Positions 41,271 through 50,140 of a stretch of DNA of 64,000 nucleotides are shown here, piece by piece (within the stretch, counting starts at the first letter, position 1; each line of letters starts with the position of its first letter). Origin of the DNA: Symbiodinium natans (taxonomy: Eukaryota > Sar > Dinophyceae > Suessiales > Symbiodiniaceae). The notes under the pieces are model-generated. The model made no database searches. It saw nothing but the letters and a program-made list of their open reading frames with translations, and was not told the DNA's origin. The position numbers and the translations under genes are program-made. The stretch covers positions 120,001 to 184,000 of the forward strand of contig CAJNDS010002757.1 of NCBI GenBank assembly GCA_905221605.1, written 5' to 3'.

Positions 41271-44200
41271 CTTGCATTGCCTGGCCCTAAACCCGAAAGC
41301 TGGGCACACCCTGCACGCGCACTTTTTTGAGCATTTTTGAAGTCCATGGTCCACGCAATGTTCGCAAAAGTTCGCACATGCATCTGACACACTAGCATGA
41401 ACTGAGCCCCTGCCCAAACTCGGTTCACCACCAGCGGAACTCAACCCAGAATTGCCAATAACAAGAGCCAGAGAGGCCGGAAGTTTAGGATTTAAACCCT
41501 AAACCCTAGCTACCAAACCTTCGGACTAAAGGTGGGGTGTACCATCGCAATTTGGGAAGGGAGGCGCGCCTTGGTCTTGTCATACTGCCGCCTGTAGATG
41601 ATGGCATACTCCGGATAGACCTGCAAGCCCAGGGTGGCTGAATGTACTCGGTGAGGGTGGGGGGGGGGGTAGGGGGGGGGGAGGAGGGGGGGGAGGGGGG
41701 AGGGAGGGGGGGGGTAGGGGAGGGGATTAAGTTTGCAAAGTTTGGGAGGGCAATAGTCCAACATCCATACCGTGCCCCTTAGGTACGTTGAAGGCACAGC
41801 CTCTGCAACTGTTGCACCTCGAACTGGCCAGGAACCTTTTTCAGTGCAACGCTTAAGACTCAAGACTTCATGTCTAACCCTAAACCCTGAACCCTGAACC
41901 CTAAACCCTAAACCCTAAACCCTAAACCCTAAACCCTAAACCCCTACCCTTCTAAGCTGAAGCCAGGCCTGCCGCTCATCGAAGAAGATGAACTCGCGGT
42001 ACGTCCCGACCTGGTCTTGGACTTTGGGTTTGTCCTTTGAAGGCCTTACAAATAGCTTTCTGATCCCCCTCTCTCTTTTGTTGTTGTTTTTTTTTTTTTT
42101 TTTTTTTTTTGGGGGGGGGGGGGGGTGGCGGGGGAAGGGTGCAGTTTCGGGTTTGTGCTGCTCATGAAGCTTGCCTGTTGGCCTAGGGGAGTTCGAAGTT
42201 CGGAGTTCGGGCCTCGCCCCCCGAAAATGCGAGCGATCGTGCGACTTACCACAGGATGGGTCTTTGAGCCGTTTGGAATGGTTTGGAGCTACTTTGTTCA
42301 ACACACAATATACATTTTGCTGCAAAGCTTTTTTGGGCAAGCACCCCAACCCCACAAAGCCTCATTCATGCCATCAGACCACCAGTGACATTCGCTTCGG
42401 TTCAAGGAAGATGGCCCGAGAGGTTTTAACACAAAAAGACCCCAAGCCACCAAGCCAGTTCGGGGGGGGGGGGGGGGGGGGGGGGGTTTGGGGTTTAGGG
42501 TTTAGGGTTTTGGGGTTAGGGATTTGCGGTTTAGGGTTTAGGGTTTAGGGTTTCTGCGGCAAGGGTTTAGGGTTTAGGGTTTGGGGGGTCACGCGGGCCT
42601 CTGGTGACTCCAGCCGTCACTCTACCTGCACCCTATATGCCGCCAGTCAATGCCAACACTCTTATTGGTCTCGAAACCGTATTACTTCGACATCCTCATA
42701 CACATGCTGGCCAACAACCTGGGATTCAAGACTTAGGGTTTAGGGCCGTTTAGGGGCAGCCCTAATCAGGGGAAACCCTAAACTCTAAGCCCCAATGTCG
42801 TCTCAAGTCTCGAGGCTTTTTTTCCTATGATTTTTGAAGCTCGGGATGCCCCTTCATACAAACAACCTGGGGATGCCCCATTCTCCACACTTGGGTTTAG
42901 GGTTTAGGGGTGTAGGGGTTTAGGGTTTAGGGGTTTGGGGGTTTAGGGGTTTAGGGGTTAAGGGGTTTAGGGGTCAGGCTTTTGGGCTTAGGGTTTGGGA
43001 AGTTTAGGGTTCAAGGCTGCCTAAAGACTCGGGGGGTGGGCAACCCTAGACCCCACATGGGCGCCTTCGCCTCGCGGTCTCCGCAAATGCAGTGATGACC
43101 TCCATCCCGGGCTGTCATGACCTCGGGGCTCTTCATGGGAACCTTGGAACCTTTAGGGTTGAGGGTCTAGGGCCTACAGGGTTTAGGGTTTAGGGTTTAG
43201 GGTTTAGGGTTTAGGGTTTAGGGCTTAGGGTTTAGGGTTTAGGGTTTAGGGTTTAGGGTTTAGGGTTTAGGGGGATGTTCCACCTCATCATAGCAAGAAG
43301 GCAGCTGCAGAGAAACAACTTCCCGAACCCGAAGCCCTAAACCCTACAGTGATTTCGCGGAGTCTGCGGGGGGGGGGGGGACTCTTTCATTCAATCTTGC
43401 GCAGGCTCAGGGGCTGCTATAGGGCTGTTGCACCTCAGAGATCCGGCTTGGTGGGCCTAATTGCTCTCACTTGGACGACCCCCCTCAAATCCTAAGGTCC
43501 TAAACCCTAAACCCTCGTGTTTCCTAACCCACAACCCTGTTTTCTCAGCAGGCTTGTGGGTCTCTGAAACCCTAAACCCTAAAATCGAGGGTTTTAAAGT
43601 CAGGGCGTCTCGATCGCATCCGCGGCGCATGATCCCCGGCCGCGTCTGTGACGTAGGGCACTCCCACGAAGCACTTGCCTCAGGGGGCTGTGATGTAGGG
43701 TTTAGGGTTTAGGGTTTAGGGCTGCCGCCGAGGGGGCGAAATCTGCAATCTCAGCTTTGGCACCGTGACGAACCCGAACCCCAAACCCTAAAGAGCATAC
43801 CAGCCCAGGAGAGATGCAACCACAGGCTTGCCCCTTCAAATACCAACGGTACCTGAACAAAGTCCTGTTTAGGGTTTAGGGTTTAGGGCTTAGGGTTTAG
43901 GGTTTAGGGTTTAGGAGTATGCCTGCCTGAAGTTTCCAGTTTTATAAGCCTGAGCGATGCGTCGTGCGATTCCAGGCTCCGAGCACACAAGCATGGCGTG
44001 CAGGGAGGGGTACCTTGGCCCATCGCCCTCTTGCGGCGGCATGACAGCTTCTGAACTTGCCGTTAACACACAACCCTGCACACTACTTCCGCAAGCCATG
44101 ATATGGCACATGTGTTTATACATATATATATATATACATATATGCATATGCAGCGATATGAACAAGTATCTATATACACACTGCATGAATGCTTCCCGAG

Positions 44201-46739
44201 GTGCGTGTTGCCGCCGTCGTCACGGCCATACTCGTCCGACTTAGACGAACACTCCGCCGTGTACACCTGGAGCTAAGGAGGTTTGCTGCCTAAGGTGTAA
44301 CGCCGAGGGCTCAGACAACATTGTACAAGCTTGGCACAGGGTTTGTACAGGATCGTGTACGGCGTACGGCTGATATGGTCTGGGCTTCAAACCCAAACTG
44401 ATGATAAGCTCGCCACCCCGGCTCCATACATCGTTCCGGTCGCACCTGACAACGGCAAAGATCCCCAGCTTGGCCACAAAAAGCCCTACCCCTGCAACCT
44501 GAGTACAGGGTTGCTGTTACAACATGGAAAAGGTACCATGAGACGGGGATACACCATCCGTGATGTTGGTACGCCTTCTAAATATTCCAACCTAAAATGT
44601 GTGCAGGGCCCCAAGATTCAAAATGAAGCAGTAGAGGAAACTCTCTGAGCCGGGTGCTGCCCGCATGGTCAAGAACAAAGCCTGTCTTGAGGATGCTCAT
44701 GGCCTGAGAAAGTCTGGAGGAGTTGCTCAGTTGTCCAGTACCTAGGGGTTTTAAAGGTTAACCTTTGGGAATATAAGGGGAATGTATTAACCCAAAAAGG
44801 TTAAAGGTTACCTACTCTACTGCTAAGGTTGGAAGCTTCAGGGTGATTCCGCCGATGCCGCCGGCTGATGGGGGCTTGTTTCATCGAACTTTGCATGCCA
44901 ACTTCACTCCAAGCCAGGGAGCCACACGACTTACTTTCTGCGACGGGCTTGGGGGCGAGAAATTTCTCCAGACAAGCAAGATACGTTGAGTTAAGACCTC
45001 GAGCTGCCTTGCACATGCTTGCCGAGGTTTGTGTCAGATTGTCGTTGCATGTGAACCATCATGTTCTCGCACTCCGGTGTTGTTGTGACCTCCATGTCCG
45101 TCTGTGACTCGATGGAACAAACAGCCAAGACAGAAGGTATGACCTCCATGATTGTCTGCAACTCAGTAGAACAAATAGCCACCGCTCTACCCTTGCTGCA
45201 GGGTTGCTCTGTGTTGGACTTTTGTGGTGAGTCGGTGTCTTGAAGGGCATGGTACAAGGATATCGTCCGAGTCTGAGGCATCGCATCTGGTTCAACCAAC
45301 AACTGAAGAGCCGCTCTCATTGAGACAATCGAACTGAAAAGGATGCACGAGATGAGCTTACAGTGACCACCAGTCAATTGCAGGAAGATAAGCCAATCTA
45401 ATTAGCGGCTAACATTTCTCATGCCCCGTAGCAAAGTGGCACTTGAACCACAGCCATCTTATGAGTGCTCGCATTTGCTGTGAAGTCCTCAGTCAACAGG
45501 ACTCGAGGTTTGCAGATCTGGCTCACAAGACTTGCCTAAGCCCTTATCCCCCCTGAAGATGACCCCCCTCATCCCCCGCAACCTCCCCCCCCCCCCCCCC
45601 CCAAAACCCTAAACCCTCAGGAGCCGGCTGATGATGGATTTGTGCCGTGGAAGAGATAAGATTCACCTGCAAACGATTCGGGTGAGGAATGGGTCGGTGA
45701 CGCCGGCACGTGTGGAAAATGGAGCTGACAATGAGCCTGGTAGCAACGTGTGAGTTAGGACAGTTAGGAACTTGAGCATTTTTGGGGGGCAAAAGTCTGC
45801 AAGTTCTCAATTTGGGAAGGGCTTTGGAGGATCCTGGGGGGGTTGGAGACCAAGTGAAGCACCTTCAGGGCCCCAATAAAGGCTAGGAGTACTTAGGTGT
45901 GAGGATCTGAGATTTGCGGGGTACATGAATGACTTCCCAAAAGTTCTGCTACAAAGGAGCAAGAGGAGGAGCTTGTATTTTAGGGCCTTCAAAGCTGCAG
46001 GCTTCGCTTGGTCGCTTGGTGCACTGCAGAAAGGCGGCGATGTGCCTGGCTGCACCCTGGTCTGCAGCAAACTCTCCACGGCGTTGGTCTTCACGCCGAA
46101 GTCCTCGCAGTCCTCCTGCCAGTCAGACTCAAGGAGCTGAGGACTCAACCATCTTCCGGGTTTAGGGTTTAGGGTTTAGGGTTTAGGGTCGTGTGTGTTG
46201 GCCGAAGAAGTCCAAGGCAGCGTGGGGTAGCTAAACCCGAAACATGCCCCAAACCCTACACCCTTCACCGGGTTAGGGAAGCACCCCCTACCCGGAAACA
46301 GGATACTCAGCCTTTTGCAGTGCCAACTACCCATGGTCCCTTTAGGAGTCTCTACGAGACTCTTATTTGCTGGAACGTTCAACTTTAACTTTTGGTTTGT
46401 GTCTGGCTTAACCCTGAACCCCAAACCCTAAACCCTAAACCCTAAACTGGCCCTAAACCCTAAACCCTAAACCCTAAACCCTAAAACCTCTCTGCCGGCG
46501 GGCTCCTGTCGAGTCTGGTGGAGTCGGTGGTGCAGCCCTGAGGCTCTTGGGCATAGACCCCCCAAGTTCGAACCCCCGAAACCTGTAGAGTTTAGGGCTT
46601 AGGGTTTAGGGTTTAGGGTTTAGGGTTTAGGGTTTAGGGTTTAGGGTTTAGGGGTACATCTTAGGATCCTCAAGTCGAAGACCGAGTGCGGGGTCCCCCA
46701 AGCTTAGGGCTTGTAAGGTCCTTTCCATGCAGTCTGTTA
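41223..46739 (-). CDS. Gene 8: 3' part of a multi-exon gene, unknown product
   Basis: Exons: 46739-46669, 46127-46056, a Cys-containing segment around 45.0-45.3 kb, 45007-44935, 44468-44290, 44055-43923, 42044-41948, 41620-41519, about 41409-41310 and 41270-41223 (TGA). Phase-consistent joins: 46669 to 46127, 44468 to 44055, 42044 to 41620, and (in one frame) 41409 to 41270. In the exon near 41310-41409 two frames are good: one gives a Cys cluster (DACANFCEHCVDHGLQKC), the other WAGAQFMLVCQMHVRTFANI. Only the first joins the terminal exon as written, and neither fits 41519 in phase. No family is recognised. Introns carry TTTAGGG tracts, a poly-G, a polypurine block and one 102-bp MITE. Confidence 0.5.
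41519..41620 (-). CDS. Gene 8 exon, 34 codons
   Basis: The acceptor CCCTGGGCTTGCAG and the donor AAG|GTTTGG bound exactly 34 codons: VYPEYAIIYRRQYDKTKARL, then PSQIAMVHPTFSPK. Phase 0. Confidence 0.65.
41948..42044 (-). CDS. Gene 8 exon, donor opens a TTTAGGG tract
   Basis: The acceptor is TATTTGTAAG. One carried base and 32 codons lead to AGG|GTAGGGGTTTAGGG. It reads PSKDKPKVQDQVGTYREFIF, then FDERQAWLQLRR. It joins in phase 0 to 41620. Confidence 0.6.
42483..42585. repeat. TTTAGGG tract beside a poly-G run
   Basis: Follows about 24 G at 42463-42486. Related 8-mer blocks are at 42895-42985. Confidence 0.9.
43169..43273. repeat. Interstitial (TTTAGGG)n tract
   Basis: About 14 units, one CTTAGGG variant. 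Confidence 0.95.
43923..44055 (-). CDS. Gene 8 exon with GC donor
   Basis: The acceptor is GTTAACGGCAAG. One carried base and 44 codons lead to CAG|GCATAC; the intron enters CCCTAAA units within eight bases. It reads SEAVMPPQEGDGPRYPSLHA, then MLVCSEPGIARRIAQAYKTG. It joins 44290-44468 in phase. Confidence 0.6.
44290..44468 (-). CDS. Gene 8 exon
   Basis: The acceptor is TTGTGGCCAAG; 59 codons plus two bases lead to a GCAGCA donor. It reads LGIFAVVRCDRNDVWSRGGE, then LIISLGLKPRPYQPYAVHDP. Confidence 0.6.
44726..44827. mobile_element. 102-bp MITE family, copy C
   Basis: Flanked by GTTG at 44722-44725 and 44828-44831. The sequence is nearly identical to copy A. Confidence 0.8.
44935..45007 (-). 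CDS. Gene 8 exon with GTAAGT donor
   Basis: The acceptor is CATGTGCAAG; 24 codons plus one base lead to GTAAGT. It reads AARGLNSTYLACLEKFLAPK, then PVAE. Confidence 0.45.
45087..45194 (-). repeat. 54-bp coding tandem duplication
   Basis: Two 54-bp units (starts 45087 and 45141), a multiple of three. On minus they encode ICSTELQTIMEV and VCSIESQTDMEV within an open frame spanning about 45.0-45.3 kb, probably part of gene 8. Confidence 0.6.
46056..46127 (-). CDS. Gene 8 exon, 24 codons
   Basis: The acceptor is CAGCTCCTTGAG and the donor AGG|GTGCAG. It reads SDWQEDCEDFGVKTNAVESL, then LQTR. Confidence 0.6.
46669..46739 (-). CDS. Gene 8 exon
   Basis: The acceptor is TTTCCCACAAG. It reads TDCMERTLQALSLGDPALGL, then RLE. 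The donor may be GA-type (GAG|GATCC), and a TTTAGGG tract begins about 15 bases further. Confidence 0.5.
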
Positions 46740-47189
46740 CTTGTGGGAAAGCCACCACGAAGTGCCGTGACAACTGAGCACAGCACAAGCGTGCTCGCTG
46801 CGGAAGGCATGCACGACCTCCAGGCTTGTAGATTTGCTTGGATGCCCCTGAGCCCTCAATTCCCAAAACCCTTGATTGCTTCAGACTTCTGCAAAGAGCT
46901 CATGTGAGGGAACGGGGACCTCAAGAGCAATAAGAGACATCAAGGGGGGGTGCCTCAATTCGATATGGCATCTCCTCGTCATTGACCGCATCCTTGCAGC
47001 TGCACTGTCTAATTACCAAATTCGGCTTAGGGTTCGGACTTAGGGTTTAGGGTTTAGGGTTTAGGGGCTATCACAGTTGCCATCCTCTGAGCCAAGGCTC
47101 ATCATCCGGCACGCGGTCTCTGGTCAAGATTCTGCGGAAAGTCCCATCGACCAATTGCTGCAGCGATTCCTGAACATGATATGTTCATA

Positions 47190-47336
47190 TGTGTATGTAC
47201 ATACATATATATATATATATATACACATACATATATACACATGTATGTATGTATGTATGTATGTATGTATGTATGTATGTATGTATGTATGTATGTATGT
47301 ATGTATGTATGTATGTATGTATGTATGTATGTATGA

Positions 47337-47366
<30 letters not shown>
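47190..47366. repeat. (TA)n and (GTAT)n microsatellite
   Basis: About 24 GTAT units between TA runs. Frames on both strands (Tyr-Val-Cys-Met, Ile-His-Thr-Tyr) are repeat artefacts. Confidence 0.95.
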
Positions 47367-47368
<2 letters not shown>

Positions 47369-47484
47369 TGTGAGCTGACATGAGTGCATATGCATCTTCT
47401 GCTCTGTGATGCATTAGGACTCGGCAGACCACCTTGTAGTTTTCCTTTGCATGTAGAGTTTTGCAATTCGTAACAATGCCAATA

Positions 47485-47496
47485 TTTTGGCTCAAG
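47485..47496 (+). other. Spliced-leader-like 12-mer
   Basis: TTTTGGCTCAAG is identical to the last 12 bases of the conserved dinoflagellate spliced leader, with a GCCA a few bases upstream, 386 bases before the Gag start and on the same strand. It may be a relic of a trans-spliced transcript that was copied back, or chance. Confidence 0.4.
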
Positions 47497-47783
47497 TACC
47501 GAGCTTGTGCCTTTGAGCACGGTAGAGTCGTACAGTAGCTCCTAGGTTGCTGTGCGGTCCGACCGGACGCACTCAGGCGTAGCTGCACAAGTGCTTGGAC
47601 TCGCGAAGTCGTAAAACAGCGTGACCGGGCTGTGATTGCATTGGCTTAGTGCAAGTCCAGTGCTGGTCGACTTCACAATTGGGGGCTGTTCTGGGAAACG
47701 TACAGCTCTTGTGCCTACGGCCCGAGTGGGCAAGCATTGCTTTGCTTGTCTGTCGCGGTCCGTGACCTGGACGCGTGGACTGT

Positions 47784-47867
47784 GTGCCACGCTTGCGGCC
47801 TGTTAACCAAGGCGCGGCGCTTCGCGTGCCACGCCTGCGGCCTGCTAACCAAGGCGCGGCTTTTCGC
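47784..47867 (+). repeat. 42-bp tandem duplication in the Gag leader
   Basis: Two copies of a 42-base unit (GTGCCACGC(T/C)TGCGGCC...) sit immediately upstream of the Gag ATG with four or so differences. Confidence 0.85.
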
Positions 47868-47881
47868 CTTGTGTTGCGGCA

Positions 47882-50140
47882 ATGTCCGCAGAGGTTGCAG
47901 GTCAGGCTGAGGGCGTCACCCTCCTCGAAGCTATCGAGGGTGGAGACGTTCCCTATCCCGAGCGGATGAGCTACGTCGCTTGGCTTAAGTGGCGTAGGGA
48001 GACTGGCAGCCGTCCATTGTCCAAGCGGGATGGGGTCAGCACTACGCCAGAGCAAGAGGCGGCTCTCTGGCGGAAAGTCATGAAGTTCCTCCATGACGCC
48101 GAAGAGGAGGACGAGGATGAAGAGGAAGAAGAAGAGGACTCCGAGCTAGTCCCTGAGGCCTCGGGCGCTGGAGGCGACAGTCCGCCGCGGGTGGACGTCA
48201 GCGCCGCGGCTAGGGAGCTGGCCATGGTCCCTACCGGTGCTGCCTATGTCCCTGCTACGGCACCAGGGTCCCGCCCGGCGGGACCGTCCGGTCCGCCGTC
48301 GACAGCAGGTTCAGTGCCAGGCACCGCAGAGGGCTTGCAGGCGGAGCTGCGCGCGATTTTCCGTCCAGACCAAGAACCGGTCGCGGACTACTTGACGCGC
48401 GTTTCGCGGATTGTCCTCGCGCTGAAAGCGCATGGAGTCACGGTGAGCTCCCGTGACCTTGACGCCTTAAGCACCAAAGCCACCCTCCTTGCGGATGAGT
48501 TCTCCAAGATAGGCGGGGACTGGCATCCTACGAAGATGGTCCGTCGGCTGCGGACCAGGTTCTCGGTCGCGGCTTTGCGCGGTGGCGAGGACCCCGAAGA
48601 CGCGGAGGAGATTCAGCGCGAAATCCAATGCATCGGGGAGCTTATCCTCGCGTTAGGGGGAAAAGAAAGCTCGAGCCAAGAGAAGGTTTGGAGCTCCCCG
48701 TCCGATGTGCCAGTTGAAGCCGTGGGGCCGCGTTCCCCAGGGCTCCCACAGCCTGCGACTGCAAGTGGGTTGGGGGTAGGATTGGACCGTGGAGGTTTGC
48801 ACACTGCTGAGGTTGCAGGTGGTCCTTCCGCGGCCCGTGTCCTGGGCGCGACGGACGGCGATTCCCCTTTGCGCGCGAAGCTTGCTGCGCTAGAGATGGA
48901 GATAGAAGCCCTGAAGCGAGGTTCAGACGGCGGAGGTTCGCAGACCGGGTCCCAACACCCGGCGGGCGATCTCGCCGCCGCACTCGCCGCCCAAACTGAG
49001 GCGCTGAAAGAAGCGTTAGCGCAGAGGGGCGGGCAAAGCTCCATAACTACGGTCAAAACTGACCTCACGTGGCCGACGCTGACCGACGACAAGTCGGACG
49101 CGCGAGACGTTGTCCTGTTCTACGAGGAGTTCGAGGACGTCTGCGCGCTGGCCAACAACTGTCGCGGTATGAGTGCGCGCGAAAAGCTGTTAGCGCTACG
49201 CGGGCGCTGCCGCGGCTCGCGCATGAAGACGTACACGAACGCGTACCGCGCAGCGTGGAAATCGGGAGAGGTTCTCTCAGATCCACAGGCGGTGTATGAC
49301 CGCATCAAGAACAAACACTTGATGTTCGGGGAATCGCGGGAGGAAAGAGAAGTCCGCGTGGATGGTGAGCACGCCTCTCTCGCTAAGGGTAAGCTCACAG
49401 GCCACCAATTCGAGCCTTTGTTTGAGGCCTCGATCGCGGACCTTGAGGCAGTAGGTCTCGGGAAGACCCCTCGAGAGTTGTATCTCTCATACCTCCGCAA
49501 GATGCCCCCTTATCTCCAAAAGGAGATCCGGAACGACAAAAGGTTGTGGCCTGGCGACCCCAAGGATGGCGGGTTGCGAGGACCGCAGACTTGGGAGGAG
49601 AGCCACAAAGTCGTTCTGGAGTACGAGCAGAGAGAAGCAGCGCACAGGGCTGTTTCCCACTCTGTGTACACGGCCACCGGTTCGCAGAGCGCGGACCCGG
49701 CGGTCGCGCTGGCTGAGGCTCAGAAGGAGATTAAGAGTCTCAAGGCCGCTGCGAAGGCTGCTGCGAAAGGAGCAGCTGCCGCGGCCAAAGCTGGCGCGGA
49801 CCAGACGTATGCTGCTACGTCGAAGGGAGCTGGCAAAGGAGCGGACAAGAAGATCTGCTTTCACTTTCGCGATCATGGGAATTGCCCGAAAGGGGATGCC
49901 TGCCCGTACAGCCACGACAAGGAGCTTCGCAGAAAAGCTCTCGCGGCCAAGAAGGGTGACCAAACCTTTGCCACTGCGAAAGGTAAAGGCAAAGGGAAGG
50001 GAGGTGGCAAAGCAAAAGCCAACGCAAAGCCTAAGGCTGCGGCCAAAGGCGCGGCAAAGCCACCAGGCACTGTTTGCCCCTTTTCTCCAAGAATGGGTCG
50101 TGCAAGAAAGGAGCCAGCTGCGACATGGTCCACAACCTGA
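47882..50140 (+). CDS. gag: Gag polyprotein with CCCH zinc finger
   Basis: 752 codons from ATG 47882. Residues about 73-88 are a run of Glu/Asp. Residues about 393-540 form a retrotransposon Gag-like helical region (FYEEFEDVCALANNC ... YLSYLRKMPPYLQKEIRNDK). Residues about 611-640 are a Lys/Ala helix. A perfect CCCH finger C-x8-C-x5-C-x3-H uses C659, C668, C674 and H678, followed by a Lys/Gly/Ala tail. A second finger starts at C732, but its remaining ligands are in the -1 frame. Gag packages element RNA; CCCH fingers instead of the CCHC knuckle are what I remember from dinoflagellate elements. The last ~20 residues are out-of-frame read-through. Confidence 0.85.
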   Translation: MSAEVAGQAEGVTLLEAIEGGDVPYPERMSYVAWLKWRRETGSRPLSKRDGVSTTPEQEAALWRKVMKFLHDAEEEDEDEEEEEEDSELVPEASGAGGDSPPRVDVSAAARELAMVPTGAAYVPATAPGSRPAGPSGPPSTAGSVPGTAEGLQAELRAIFRPDQEPVADYLTRVSRIVLALKAHGVTVSSRDLDALSTKATLLADEFSKIGGDWHPTKMVRRLRTRFSVAALRGGEDPEDAEEIQREIQCIGELILALGGKESSSQEKVWSSPSDVPVEAVGPRSPGLPQPATASGLGVGLDRGGLHTAEVAGGPSAARVLGATDGDSPLRAKLAALEMEIEALKRGSDGGGSQTGSQHPAGDLAAALAAQTEALKEALAQRGGQSSITTVKTDLTWPTLTDDKSDARDVVLFYEEFEDVCALANNCRGMSAREKLLALRGRCRGSRMKTYTNAYRAAWKSGEVLSDPQAVYDRIKNKHLMFGESREEREVRVDGEHASLAKGKLTGHQFEPLFEASIADLEAVGLGKTPRELYLSYLRKMPPYLQKEIRNDKRLWPGDPKDGGLRGPQTWEESHKVVLEYEQREAAHRAVSHSVYTATGSQSADPAVALAEAQKEIKSLKAAAKAAAKGAAAAAKAGADQTYAATSKGAGKGADKKICFHFRDHGNCPKGDACPYSHDKELRRKALAAKKGDQTFATAKGKGKGKGGGKAKANAKPKAAAKGAAKPPGTVCPFSPRMGRARKEPAATWSTT

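Noticed and set aside
47077-47588. Tyr-Val-Cys-Met and Ile-His-Thr-Tyr ORFs
   Set aside because: Direct translation of (GTAT)n and (TA)n.
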